This document shows, one piece after another, positions 15,043 through 21,881 of a stretch of DNA of 23,615 nt. The stretch is from JBGCEZ01 sp045106735 (GTDB lineage Bacteria > Planctomycetota > Phycisphaerae > Phycisphaerales > SM1A02). Numbering within the stretch: position 1 is the first letter of the stretch; every line of letters starts with the position of its first letter. The notes beneath the pieces were generated by a model. That model was given only the letters and a program-made list of their open reading frames with translations. It ran no database searches and was not told the origin of the DNA. Position numbers and translations under genes: made by a program. The stretch spans positions 1 through 23,615 of the forward strand of contig JBGCEZ010000105.1 in NCBI GenBank assembly GCA_045106735.1, given 5' to 3'.

Positions 15043-16347
15043 TCAGGCCGCGCGTCGATCGGTCGAATCGTTGTCGGTCGGCGACGGTCCGTTGCTGCGT
15101 TGGCCGAACTCGGCCACCACCGCGGCCGAGCCTTCCTGGTCCAGCACCACGCCAAGGGGAATCGTGGGGTCGTCGTCGTCCACCAGAACGTCGGCGACGA
15201 TCACGTCGGCCGCCACCGGCGGGATGGTCGAGAACAGCTCGTGGATGTCGATGATCCGGTCCCACGCAGCTTCGAATGCGTCGGCGACGACTGGATCAAA
15301 GTGCCGGCTCCTTCCCTTTCGGATGACGCTTCGGGCTGTCTCCGAAGGGAATGCTGGCTTGTAGACACGGGCACTGGTCAGGGCGTCGAAGACATCGGCC
15401 ACCGCGACGATGCGAGCGGCGAGCGGGATGTCCGTCCCCGAACGGCCGTCGGGGTACCCGGATCCATCCCAGCGTTCGTGGTGGGATCGGGCGATCTCCA
15501 CGGCCATGGGCATGAAGCTGCGGTCATCCGTCGTTCCCGCGTTCGATTCAGCGTCGTGGATCGCTTCGAGGACATTCGCGCCGATGACCGTGTGTTGCTG
15601 CATGACCAGGAACTCGTCCTGGTCCAGGCGTCCCGGCTTCTTGAGCACCGCATCCGGAACGCCGACTTTGCCCACGTCGTGGAGGGGGGCGGCATGCAGA
15701 AGCATCTCGGCGAAACACTCATCGATCTGGTTCGCGTACGGACCTTCCAGTCGAAGTTGGTCGACGATGGCCACGGCGTAGTCGCGCATGCGTTCAAGGT
15801 GGTGGCCGGTCTCGGGGTCACGTGATTCCGCGAGTGACGCGAGGGCCTGGGCCGTCATCTGCCGCGCGATGATCAGGCCGCGGGCTTGTTCATCAACTAC
15901 GTTGCTGAGATGACCCGCCGCACGTTCGGAGAATTGGTGCACGGTCTCGCGTTCCGCCAACGCTCGGCGGAGACGCAGGTGCACGCAGACTTTGGATCGA
16001 AGTTCCTGGGCATCAAAAGGCTTGGCCAGGAAGTCGTCGGCGCCGGCGGCGTATCCCTCGACCCGATGCTCGGCGGTGGCGAGGGCCGAGACAAGCATGA
16101 TGTGGATCGGCAACTGCGTTGCCAGTTGTTTCAACTGACGGCAGGCCTCGAAGCCATCCATCCCGGGCATCTCGATGTCGAGCAGCACCAACGCCGGCTC
16201 CCGATCCCGGGCGATGCGAATCGCCTCCTCGCCACTGGAGGCGGTGAGGATGTCGGCTTCCTCGGCGAGCATCCGGCTCATCCACCGCCGCGTGCTGTCG
16301 GTGTCATCAACCACCAAGATGGAGGCAGCAGGGATGGAGTGTGGCAT
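15043..16347 (-). CDS. Response regulator with HD-GYP domain (RpfG-like cyclic-di-GMP phosphodiesterase)
   Basis: A 434-residue two-domain protein. Residues ~8-125 are a receiver domain: ILVVDDTDS (10-18) with the acidic pocket, phospho-acceptor D57 in LVLLDIEMPGMDG, S87 and K109 in AKPFD. Residues ~165-365 are an HD-GYP domain: ETGHHLERM, the HD pair in LHDVGKVGVPD (222-232), LKKPGRL, and HHERWDGSGYPDG (289-301), with Ser in place of the common Thr of GTGYP. These suggest a metal-dependent phosphodiesterase that degrades cyclic-di-GMP when phosphorylated. The tail after ~365 is acidic and not conserved. No histidine kinase lies next to it. An inverted repeat sits in its 5' leader, and GGGAAG before the ATG is a weak ribosome site. 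Confidence 0.92.
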   Translation of the reverse strand: MPHSIPAASILVVDDTDSTRRWMSRMLAEEADILTASSGEEAIRIARDREPALVLLDIEMPGMDGFEACRQLKQLATQLPIHIMLVSALATAEHRVEGYAAGADDFLAKPFDAQELRSKVCVHLRLRRALAERETVHQFSERAAGHLSNVVDEQARGLIIARQMTAQALASLAESRDPETGHHLERMRDYAVAIVDQLRLEGPYANQIDECFAEMLLHAAPLHDVGKVGVPDAVLKKPGRLDQDEFLVMQQHTVIGANVLEAIHDAESNAGTTDDRSFMPMAVEIARSHHERWDGSGYPDGRSGTDIPLAARIVAVADVFDALTSARVYKPAFPSETARSVIRKGRSRHFDPVVADAFEAAWDRIIDIHELFSTIPPVAADVIVADVLVDDDDPTIPLGVVLDQEGSAAVVAEFGQRSNGPSPTDNDSTDRRAA

Positions 16348-16373
16348 GGGAGCTTCCCGGAAGCGAGAACGAG

Positions 16374-16395
16374 GGGGCGCGTCCGACGGCGCCCC
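16374..16395 (-). promoter_or_regulatory. GC-rich hairpin in the 5' leader of the HD-GYP gene
   Basis: GGGGCGC and GCGCCCC (7 bp, 8-nt loop) form an inverted repeat 27-48 nt before the response regulator start. It could be an RNA structure affecting translation, a protein-binding site, or chance in GC-rich DNA. Confidence 0.35.
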
Positions 16396-16470
16396 ACCAA
16401 GGGGGTCGGCCCAACGCTGGCCCAGGTTGAGCGCGGGGCGATGAAAGCGAGGTCCGATCTGCGATGGGCC

Positions 16471-16602
16471 CGGTGGCCGAACCCGCGGCCGAACCCGCGG
16501 CCAAACCCGCGGCCAAACTCGCGGCCGAACCAGTGGCCGAACCGGCCACGAAACCTGCCGTCGAACCCGCGGCCGAACCCGCGGCCGAAGGTGCGGCCGC
16601 TC
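16471..16602. repeat. Eleven-copy 12-bp tandem repeat in a divergent promoter region
   Basis: Eleven contiguous 12-bp units of CCGCGGCCGAAC type, nine of them close to consensus, occupy the 351-bp gap between the HD-GYP gene (leftward) and aroC (rightward). Because 12 is a multiple of three, all frames stay open and produce repetitive peptides (AEPAAEPAAKP on one strand, GRGFGRGF and AAGSAAGS on the other). No ribosome site or conserved flank supports a gene. The rest of the gap holds the hairpin above and a TAGCAT box. Confidence 0.85.
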
Positions 16603-16686
16603 GCCGGATCAGGTCCGCCGCCCGTATCCACTCGTCGAACCCGCTTTCCACCTCCGCCTCGCCGCCCGCCCGGCCTCGCGACCGCG

Positions 16687-16692
16687 TAGCAT
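16687..16692 (+). promoter_or_regulatory. TAnnnT hexamer 6 nt before the aroC ATG
   Basis: TAGCAT is followed by exactly 6 nt and the aroC ATG. There is no Shine-Dalgarno upstream. This is one of five such start regions in the window. Confidence 0.5.
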
Positions 16693-16698
16693 CGCCGC

Positions 16699-17892
16699 AT
16701 GGCCGATCTGACCTATCGCACCGCCGGCGAGTCCCACGGGCCCGCCTTGACCACCCTCATCGATGGCATGCCCGCCGGCGTGCCGGTCGACCTGGACTTC
16801 ATCGACGCAGAACTTGCGCGGCGTCAAGGTGGCTACGGACGTGGAGGACGCCAACGCATCGAGACCGACCGGGCCACGGTGCTGGCCGGCGTGCGGCGCG
16901 GGCGGACCACCGGCGCCCCGATCGTGCTGCAGGTCATCAACCGAGACAGCCGGCTCGACGATCTCGAGCGGACGCCGCCGGTGCATCGGCCGCGCCCCGG
17001 CCACGCCGACCTGGCCGGAAGCGTCAAGTGGCTGACGACCGACTGCCGCGAGACCCTCGAACGGGCCAGTGCCCGCGAGACCGCCGCCCGCACTGCGGCC
17101 GGTGCGCTCGCCCGGTGCCTGCTGCGGGCATTCGACATTCATGCGTTCGGCTTTGTGCGTTCTCTGCGCGACGTTGAAACCGACGTGGTCATTGATCCGG
17201 CGCGATTGGATCACCTGCGCGAGGCTCGGGATGCGTCGGTCGTCTACTGCCCGGACGAGGCGGCGAGCGCGGCGATGGTCGAGCGGATCCGCGAGGCCAA
17301 GGTCAACAAGGACACCGCGGGCGGGCGGGCCGAGGTCCACGTGCTCGGCTGTCCGATCGGGCTCGGTTCCTGCGTCCAGTGGGACACGCGGCTGGACGGC
17401 CGAATCGCCGCGGCAGTGATGGGCATCCAGGCGTTCAAGGCGATTGAGATCGGGATCGGCCGGCGGGCGGGGGATCTGCCGGGTTCAGAAGTGCACGATC
17501 CGATCCGCTTTGATCCGGCGCGGCGCGGCGAACCGGCTCTGGGCTTCGTTCGGGATTCGAACAACGCAGGCGGAATCGAAGGCGGCATGACCAATGGCAT
17601 GCCGATCGTGGCCGTCGGCACGATGAAGCCGATCTCGACGCTCCTGCAGGGCCTGCCGAGCGTCAACCTCAATACCAAGGAAGACGAGCGGAGCGACTAC
17701 GAGCGTTCGGACGTGTGCGCGTTGTCGGCCGCGAGCGTGGTCATGGAAAACGTCGTGGCCTTTGAGGTCGCCCGCTCGCTGCTCGAGAAATTCGGCGGCG
17801 ACTCATTGACCCAGGTGCAGGCGGCGTACGGCGCGACGATGGACCTCGCCCGCCAGTTGCCTTTGGAGACCCCAGCGAGCACGCCGGGATGA
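16699..17892 (+). CDS. aroC: Chorismate synthase
   Basis: Catalyses the last shared step of aromatic biosynthesis, converting EPSP to chorismate with reduced FMN. The 397-residue protein has the family blocks: TAGESHGPAL with the active-site histidine near 13, ARRQGGYGRGGRQRIE (45-60), RPRPGHADLAG with the second histidine near 106, the ERASARETAAR helix, DSNNAGGIEGGMTNG, and YERSDVCALSAASVV near the end. The length is in the normal range (350-400). It stands apart from aroDE, 5 kb upstream on the same strand. Its stop overlaps the next gene's ATG by 4 bp. The TAGCAT box supports the start chosen. Confidence 0.96.
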   Translation: MADLTYRTAGESHGPALTTLIDGMPAGVPVDLDFIDAELARRQGGYGRGGRQRIETDRATVLAGVRRGRTTGAPIVLQVINRDSRLDDLERTPPVHRPRPGHADLAGSVKWLTTDCRETLERASARETAARTAAGALARCLLRAFDIHAFGFVRSLRDVETDVVIDPARLDHLREARDASVVYCPDEAASAAMVERIREAKVNKDTAGGRAEVHVLGCPIGLGSCVQWDTRLDGRIAAAVMGIQAFKAIEIGIGRRAGDLPGSEVHDPIRFDPARRGEPALGFVRDSNNAGGIEGGMTNGMPIVAVGTMKPISTLLQGLPSVNLNTKEDERSDYERSDVCALSAASVVMENVVAFEVARSLLEKFGGDSLTQVQAAYGATMDLARQLPLETPASTPG

Positions 17893-18485
17893 CGGGCGGC
17901 CCGCGCATCGTGGTGGTCGGCCCGAGCGGGGCCGGCAAGTCGACGGCGGCTCGGCGGATCGCCGCGGCGCTGGAGATTCCCCACGTCGAATTGGACGCGA
18001 TCTTCTGGGGCCCGGAGTGGACCAAGCGGCCGATGGACGCCTGCCGGGCGGACCTGGCCGCGGCCACGACCGGCGATGCGTGGATCGTTGACGGGAACTA
18101 CCGCGAGATGCGGGACGTGGTCTGGCCGCGGGCGACGATGGTGGTGTGGCTGGACGTTCCGTGGCTGCGGACGATGGGGCAGATCCTCGTCCGCACCTTC
18201 CGGCGATCGGCGACGGGGCAGCGGGTGTGCGGCGACAACCGGGAGACCTTCGGCCGCGCTCTCTTTTCGTCCGACTCGGTCGTCCACTACGCCGCGGTCA
18301 CCCTCCACCGGCGGCGGGCTGAGTACCACGCCCTCCTGGGCTTTGCCGGACCGGAAGAACGCAGCCCGCTCCTGCCGGCCGATGTGCTCATTCGTGTGCT
18401 GCGACGCCCCGAACACGTCGAACGCGTGATCGACGAGCTGCTGGACGCGAAAACAGACGCCGCGCGGCATACAGTGGTGGGATGA
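17889..18485 (+). CDS. P-loop nucleoside/adenylate kinase-like ATPase
   Basis: A 198-residue cytoplasmic P-loop protein related to the 'DNA topology modulation' (FlaR-like) and AAA_17/AAA_18 kinases, whose true substrates are mostly unknown. It shows Walker A GPSGAGKST (11-19), VELDAIFWGPEW (residue ~33 on), a pattern typical of this family (LD.i.W...W), DAWIVDGNY (~62-70) and VVWLDVPW as the Walker B-like strand, followed by a basic RTFRRS segment. The length is typical. ATGA overlaps at both ends tie it to aroC and sufS, although no pathway link is obvious. Shikimate kinase is also a P-loop enzyme, but the residues that bind shikimate (GRRG, and DxD after the P-loop) are not seen, so that identity is not supported. 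Confidence 0.75.
   Translation: MTGGPRIVVVGPSGAGKSTAARRIAAALEIPHVELDAIFWGPEWTKRPMDACRADLAAATTGDAWIVDGNYREMRDVVWPRATMVVWLDVPWLRTMGQILVRTFRRSATGQRVCGDNRETFGRALFSSDSVVHYAAVTLHRRRAEYHALLGFAGPEERSPLLPADVLIRVLRRPEHVERVIDELLDAKTDAARHTVVG
18470..18475 (+). promoter_or_regulatory. TAnnnT hexamer 6 nt before the sufS ATG (possible internal leaderless promoter)
   Basis: TACAGT lies in the last codons of the P-loop kinase gene, exactly 6 nt before the sufS ATG. It would allow sufSE to be transcribed without the aroC promoter. Confidence 0.4.
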
Positions 18486-19729
18486 CCAGTCCCGAAGCCA
18501 CCGCCGCGCCACCGCTCGACCTGCAAGCCATCCGCGCTGAGTTTCCGATTCTCAGCCGGACGGTCCACGGCAAGCCGCTCGTCTACCTCGACAGTGCGGC
18601 CACCAAGCAGAAGCCGGCCTGCGTGATCGACGCGATCGCCGAGCACGATCGCACGTCCAATGCCAATGTGCACCGGGCCTTGCACGCGCTGAGCGAGTCG
18701 TCGACCCGGGCCTTCGAGGCGGCCCGCGGCACCGTGCGCCGCTTCCTCCAGGCGGCCGACGAGCGGGAGTGCATCTTCACGTCGGGCGTGACCGATTCGA
18801 TCAACCTGGTGGCCCGGGCCTGGGCCGAGCACGAACTCAAGCCGGGTGACCGCATCCTGCTCACGCACATGGAGCACCACTCCAACATCGTGCCGTGGCA
18901 GATGGCCGCCGAGCGGACCGGGGCGAAGATCGTGGTCGCGCCGGTGGCCGACGACGGCACGATCGACATGGACGCGTACGCCGAATTGTGCCGCGAGCCG
19001 GTGCGGATCGCGTCCATGGTCTACGTGTCCAACGCCTTGGGGACGATCAACCCGGCGCACGAGATGATCCGCTTGGCCCGGGCGGCTGGTGCGATCACGG
19101 TGGTCGACGCGGCCCAGGCCGCAGCATCGGTCCCGCTGAACGTCTTGGACCTCGGCTGCGACTTTCTGGGATTCACCTCGCACAAGGTCTACGGCCCGAC
19201 CGGCGTTGGCGTGCTGTGGGGGCGGGGCGAATTGCTCGAGTCGATGCAGCCGTACCGCGGCGGCGGCGACATGATCAAGTCCGTGAGCTTTGACGGCACG
19301 ACCTACGCCGGCATTCCGAGCCGCTTCGAGGCGGGCACCCCGAACATCACCGGGGCAATCGGCCTGGCCCGCGCCCTCGAATGGCTGATGGCCATCAACC
19401 CCGCGTCCATCCGCGAGCACGAGCGCGATCTGGCCGCATACGGCCAGGGCCGATTGGCCGAGATCGACGGGCTGCGTCCGATCGGGACCGCGGCGGACAA
19501 GGGACCGGTCTTCAGCTTCGTGCTGGACTGGGGCCACGCCTATGACGTGGGCAGTGTGCTGGACCGCATGGGCGTGGCCGTGCGCACCGGGCACCACTGC
19601 ACCGAGCCGCTGATGAAGCGATTCGGCGTGTCGGCCACCACCCGCGCGTCGTGCGCGATCTACTCGACCCGCGCCGAGATCGACGCACTGGTGGATGGCC
19701 TGCAACGGGCCCGGGAGCTGCTGGCGTGA
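18482..19729 (+). CDS. sufS: Cysteine desulfurase SufS
   Basis: A PLP enzyme of class V fold that removes sulfur from cysteine and passes it on as a persulfide for Fe-S cluster assembly. The 415-residue protein contains YLDSAATKQKP (35-45), NVHRALHALSE (62-72), the THMEHHSNIVPW block (128-139), the PLP lysine K235 in TSHKVYGPTG, and the persulfide cysteine C373 in RTGHHCTEPLMKRF, placed as in group II desulfurases. The length is the usual one (~406). It overlaps the P-loop kinase upstream (ATGA) and sufE downstream (GTGA). The scaffold genes sufBCD are not in the window. Confidence 0.95.
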   Translation: MTSPEATAAPPLDLQAIRAEFPILSRTVHGKPLVYLDSAATKQKPACVIDAIAEHDRTSNANVHRALHALSESSTRAFEAARGTVRRFLQAADERECIFTSGVTDSINLVARAWAEHELKPGDRILLTHMEHHSNIVPWQMAAERTGAKIVVAPVADDGTIDMDAYAELCREPVRIASMVYVSNALGTINPAHEMIRLARAAGAITVVDAAQAAASVPLNVLDLGCDFLGFTSHKVYGPTGVGVLWGRGELLESMQPYRGGGDMIKSVSFDGTTYAGIPSRFEAGTPNITGAIGLARALEWLMAINPASIREHERDLAAYGQGRLAEIDGLRPIGTAADKGPVFSFVLDWGHAYDVGSVLDRMGVAVRTGHHCTEPLMKRFGVSATTRASCAIYSTRAEIDALVDGLQRARELLA

Positions 19730-20142
19730 GTCTGACCCTGCCGACCATTCAAGAGATCGAAGACGGCTTCGAGGCCATGGACGACTGGGAAGATCGGTTT
19801 GCGTACCTGATCGACCTGGGCCGGCGACGCCCGGACTTTCCGGCCGAGGCCAAGATCGACGCGAACCGCGTGCACGGGTGTCAGTCCACCGTCCACCTCC
19901 AGGTTGACCTGCCCGATGGAGAACACCTGCAGGTCCGCGCCGAGAGCGATGCGTCGATGGTCAACGGCCTGATCGCCGTGGTCATCGCCATGTACGACGG
20001 CAAGTCCAAGGCCGAAGCGCGGGCGGTCGAGCCGCGGGCGGTCGTCGGCCGACTCGGACTCGATCAACATCTGTCGCAGGGCCGGCGCAACGGACTCGAA
20101 GCCTTGATCGACAAGATCGAGACGTTGACGCGGCACGGGTGA
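19726..20142 (+). CDS. sufE: SufE sulfur-transfer protein
   Basis: Accepts persulfide sulfur from SufS and stimulates its activity. The GTG at 19726 overlaps the sufS stop (GTGA) and gives 138 residues, the length of E. coli SufE. Visible features are EDGFEAMDDWEDRFAYLIDLGRR near the start, and the acceptor cysteine C52 in RVHGCQSTVHLQ. The segment SDASMVNGLIAVVIAMYDGKS and the C-terminal LSQGRRNGLEALIDKI match the SufE fold. A hairpin follows the stop by 8 nt. Confidence 0.95.
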   Translation: MSLTLPTIQEIEDGFEAMDDWEDRFAYLIDLGRRRPDFPAEAKIDANRVHGCQSTVHLQVDLPDGEHLQVRAESDASMVNGLIAVVIAMYDGKSKAEARAVEPRAVVGRLGLDQHLSQGRRNGLEALIDKIETLTRHG

Positions 20143-20150
20143 GGTGGGCT

Positions 20151-20177
20151 GCAGCGCCCGTTTGCGGGTGGCGCTGC
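20151..20177 (+). terminator. Hairpin terminator after sufE
   Basis: GCAGCG and CGCTGC flank an inner CCCG-TTTG-CGGG stem-loop, with an asymmetric bulge, directly after the sufE stop. There is no T-tract. It is probably the end of the aroC-sufE transcript. Confidence 0.55.
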
Positions 20178-20209
20178 GGCCGAGTGTCCGTTGGTTTGTC
20201 CGTCGATTC

Positions 20210-20269
20210 GCACGCTGATCTGCATCCTGGTTCGCATCCCGGTTCGCATCCCGGTTCGCATCTTGCTTC
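20210..20269. repeat. 12-bp tandem repeat at the sufE/dockerin convergent junction
   Basis: Four clear copies of GCATCCCGGTTC-type units (20222-20269) follow a degenerate one (20210-20221), between two convergent stop codons. Both strands are free of a convincing gene here. Confidence 0.75.
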
Positions 20270-20284
20270 GGACGTCGCCTCACT

Positions 20285-20296
20285 CCCCCTCGGGGG
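20285..20296 (-). terminator. Small GC hairpin after the solenoid dockerin gene
   Basis: CCCC-CTCG-GGGG forms a tight stem-loop 20 nt after the stop codon of the minus-strand gene. It is short and lacks a T-tract, so it is only a candidate. Confidence 0.3.
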
Positions 20297-20316
20297 GCGA
20301 ACGCAACCCGCGCCCC

Positions 20317-21783
20317 TCATCCCGCCCAGTTCGCCAGCACCGTCAGCAGGTCGAACGTCGTCACCATCCCGTCGCCGTTGAAGTCGGCGGGGCATGGCAC
20401 GCCGGCGGGGCACGGCCCGAACGCCTCGATCACCGCGAGGATGTCGCCGAAGTCGACGGTGCCGTCGCCGTTGGCGTCGCCGGGGCCGGGGGCGCCGGCG
20501 TCGATGACGGTGATGGTCAGATCGTTGGACGCGTCGTTGACCGTCCATTGCAGGTCGCCGGGCAAGGCCGGCAGACTGAGTGAGCCATACTGCAGGCTGG
20601 TCCCCGCATCGGCCAGGGTCCACGCGTCGCCGGGAGCGAACGAGCCGGCGGCCCCCCCGATGACGGTGATGCCCGGCAGGATGATCTGGCCGCCCGCGCG
20701 AAGGGCGGGCGGGCCATTGCCCGCGCCGAGCTCGATCGTGACGGAGCTCGTGTCGTTCGGATCGGCGAAGAACGTGCGGATCTCGCCGGCCACGTCAACG
20801 GTCGCTCCTGGCCGCACCTCGAGATGCCCCACGCCGAGAAGGCCGATGATCAAGTCTTCGCCGATGTTCAAGGAGCCGGTGCGCAGCCGGCCTTCACCGC
20901 GAATGGCCATGCTCTCCAAATCGACCGACGCACCGAGCACCACCGATCCGCCCACGGTCGATGGTTCGCTGAGGATGACTTCCCCCTCGCCGAGCACGCC
21001 GACGTCAACCCCGGAGGTGACGTCGAGCGTGTCGGTGGTGAGTGAGCCGTTGCCCATTGGGGTTCCGCCGAGATTGAGTTGGTCGGCGGTGGTCTCGTCG
21101 GCGTTGACGACGATGGCCAGGCCCGACGAACCGATTTGAAGCGGCCCATCGATGAAGAGATTGCCGCCACCTTGGAAGTCGATCTCGCCGTAGGCTCCAC
21201 GGCCAAACTCGGCGAATCCGGCGGAGAGTGTGCCGCGCGATCGAAAGTATCCGGGGGCTCCGTCGCCGATGGCCAATCGGCCACTGATCGTGAAGTCGGT
21301 GATCCCACCCTCACCATGGCCGCCGGGGCCAATCCCGCCTTGCCCGATGGTCATGGACGTCGCTTCGAGGGCGAACCCGAAGAGAGACGTGATCGACTCC
21401 GGTCCATCCGGTCCGGCGATCAACACGGAGGGATTGAACGACGACGGCGAGATTGCTTGGATGTCCAGGTCAGTGAACGGATCTCCGCGAAGTTCCGTGC
21501 GGCCTCGTTCCAACCAGATGCCACGGACGACCGCGGGTTCTGGCAGCCCCAAGAACTGGACCGAGGTCGTGCCGCGCGTCGCGAACCGGGCGATGTCCTC
21601 GGGGCCGGGCCCGATTCCCCCCGCCCATTGCGCGGGGTCGATGAAGTCCCCGTCTCCGCCCAGCCAGTCGATGACCGGTGGGTCACCCGCGATGGCCGCG
21701 CTCGCGGTCGAGGCTGCCCCCAGGACACCCCCGACGAAGGCGAGGCGAAGAACGGTCGGCATCCATGCGTTGGCGGTGGTCAT
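20317..21783 (-). CDS. Secreted beta-solenoid-like protein with C-terminal GC-type dockerin
   Basis: A 488-residue exported protein. A hydrophobic signal (MPTVLRLAFVGGVLGAASTASA) is followed by IDWLGGDGDFIDPAQWAGG...PEDIARF, the start typical of planctomycete surface proteins whose W-x-G-G-x-G-x-W element opens a right-handed solenoid. Repeating Gly-rich strands (for example LNIGEDLIIGLLGVGHLEV) resemble autotransporter-associated beta repeats. The C-terminal ~60 residues hold DANGDG and DFNGDG loops joined by GPCPAGVPCPAD and end in LANWAG, the GC-type dockerin. The start is uncertain: 21783 and 21762 suit the signal peptide, whereas 21882 overlaps the pseudopilin stop as TGATG and would add 33 residues before it. 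No enzyme motif is seen. Confidence 0.8.
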   Translation of the reverse strand: MTTANAWMPTVLRLAFVGGVLGAASTASAAIAGDPPVIDWLGGDGDFIDPAQWAGGIGPGPEDIARFATRGTTSVQFLGLPEPAVVRGIWLERGRTELRGDPFTDLDIQAISPSSFNPSVLIAGPDGPESITSLFGFALEATSMTIGQGGIGPGGHGEGGITDFTISGRLAIGDGAPGYFRSRGTLSAGFAEFGRGAYGEIDFQGGGNLFIDGPLQIGSSGLAIVVNADETTADQLNLGGTPMGNGSLTTDTLDVTSGVDVGVLGEGEVILSEPSTVGGSVVLGASVDLESMAIRGEGRLRTGSLNIGEDLIIGLLGVGHLEVRPGATVDVAGEIRTFFADPNDTSSVTIELGAGNGPPALRAGGQIILPGITVIGGAAGSFAPGDAWTLADAGTSLQYGSLSLPALPGDLQWTVNDASNDLTITVIDAGAPGPGDANGDGTVDFGDILAVIEAFGPCPAGVPCPADFNGDGMVTTFDLLTVLANWAG

Positions 21784-21881
21784 GGCGGAAGATCTCGGGC
21801 ATCGGCCAGCAGTGGCCTGGACTGAGGGCGGGCTTGGAACGTGGGCGGACGGGGCAGCATGAAGTGGGTGGACGGTCAGCA

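Noticed and set aside
13361..15364. Rightward 667-codon frame opposite hslU
   Set aside because: HslU on the minus strand has all AAA+ motifs and the HslV-binding tail; the plus frame has no family pattern.
16471..16602. CRISPR array
   Set aside because: Units are contiguous 12-mers with no unique spacers, and no cas gene is present.
16278..16700. Leftward frames of 114-140 codons through the aroC/HD-GYP gap
   Set aside because: They are open because the 12-bp repeat keeps every frame open; no ribosome site or conserved flank.
17889..18485. Shikimate kinase next to aroC
   Set aside because: It has a Walker A, but the shikimate-binding motifs are not visible; the LDAIFW and VDGNY patterns fit FlaR-like kinases better.
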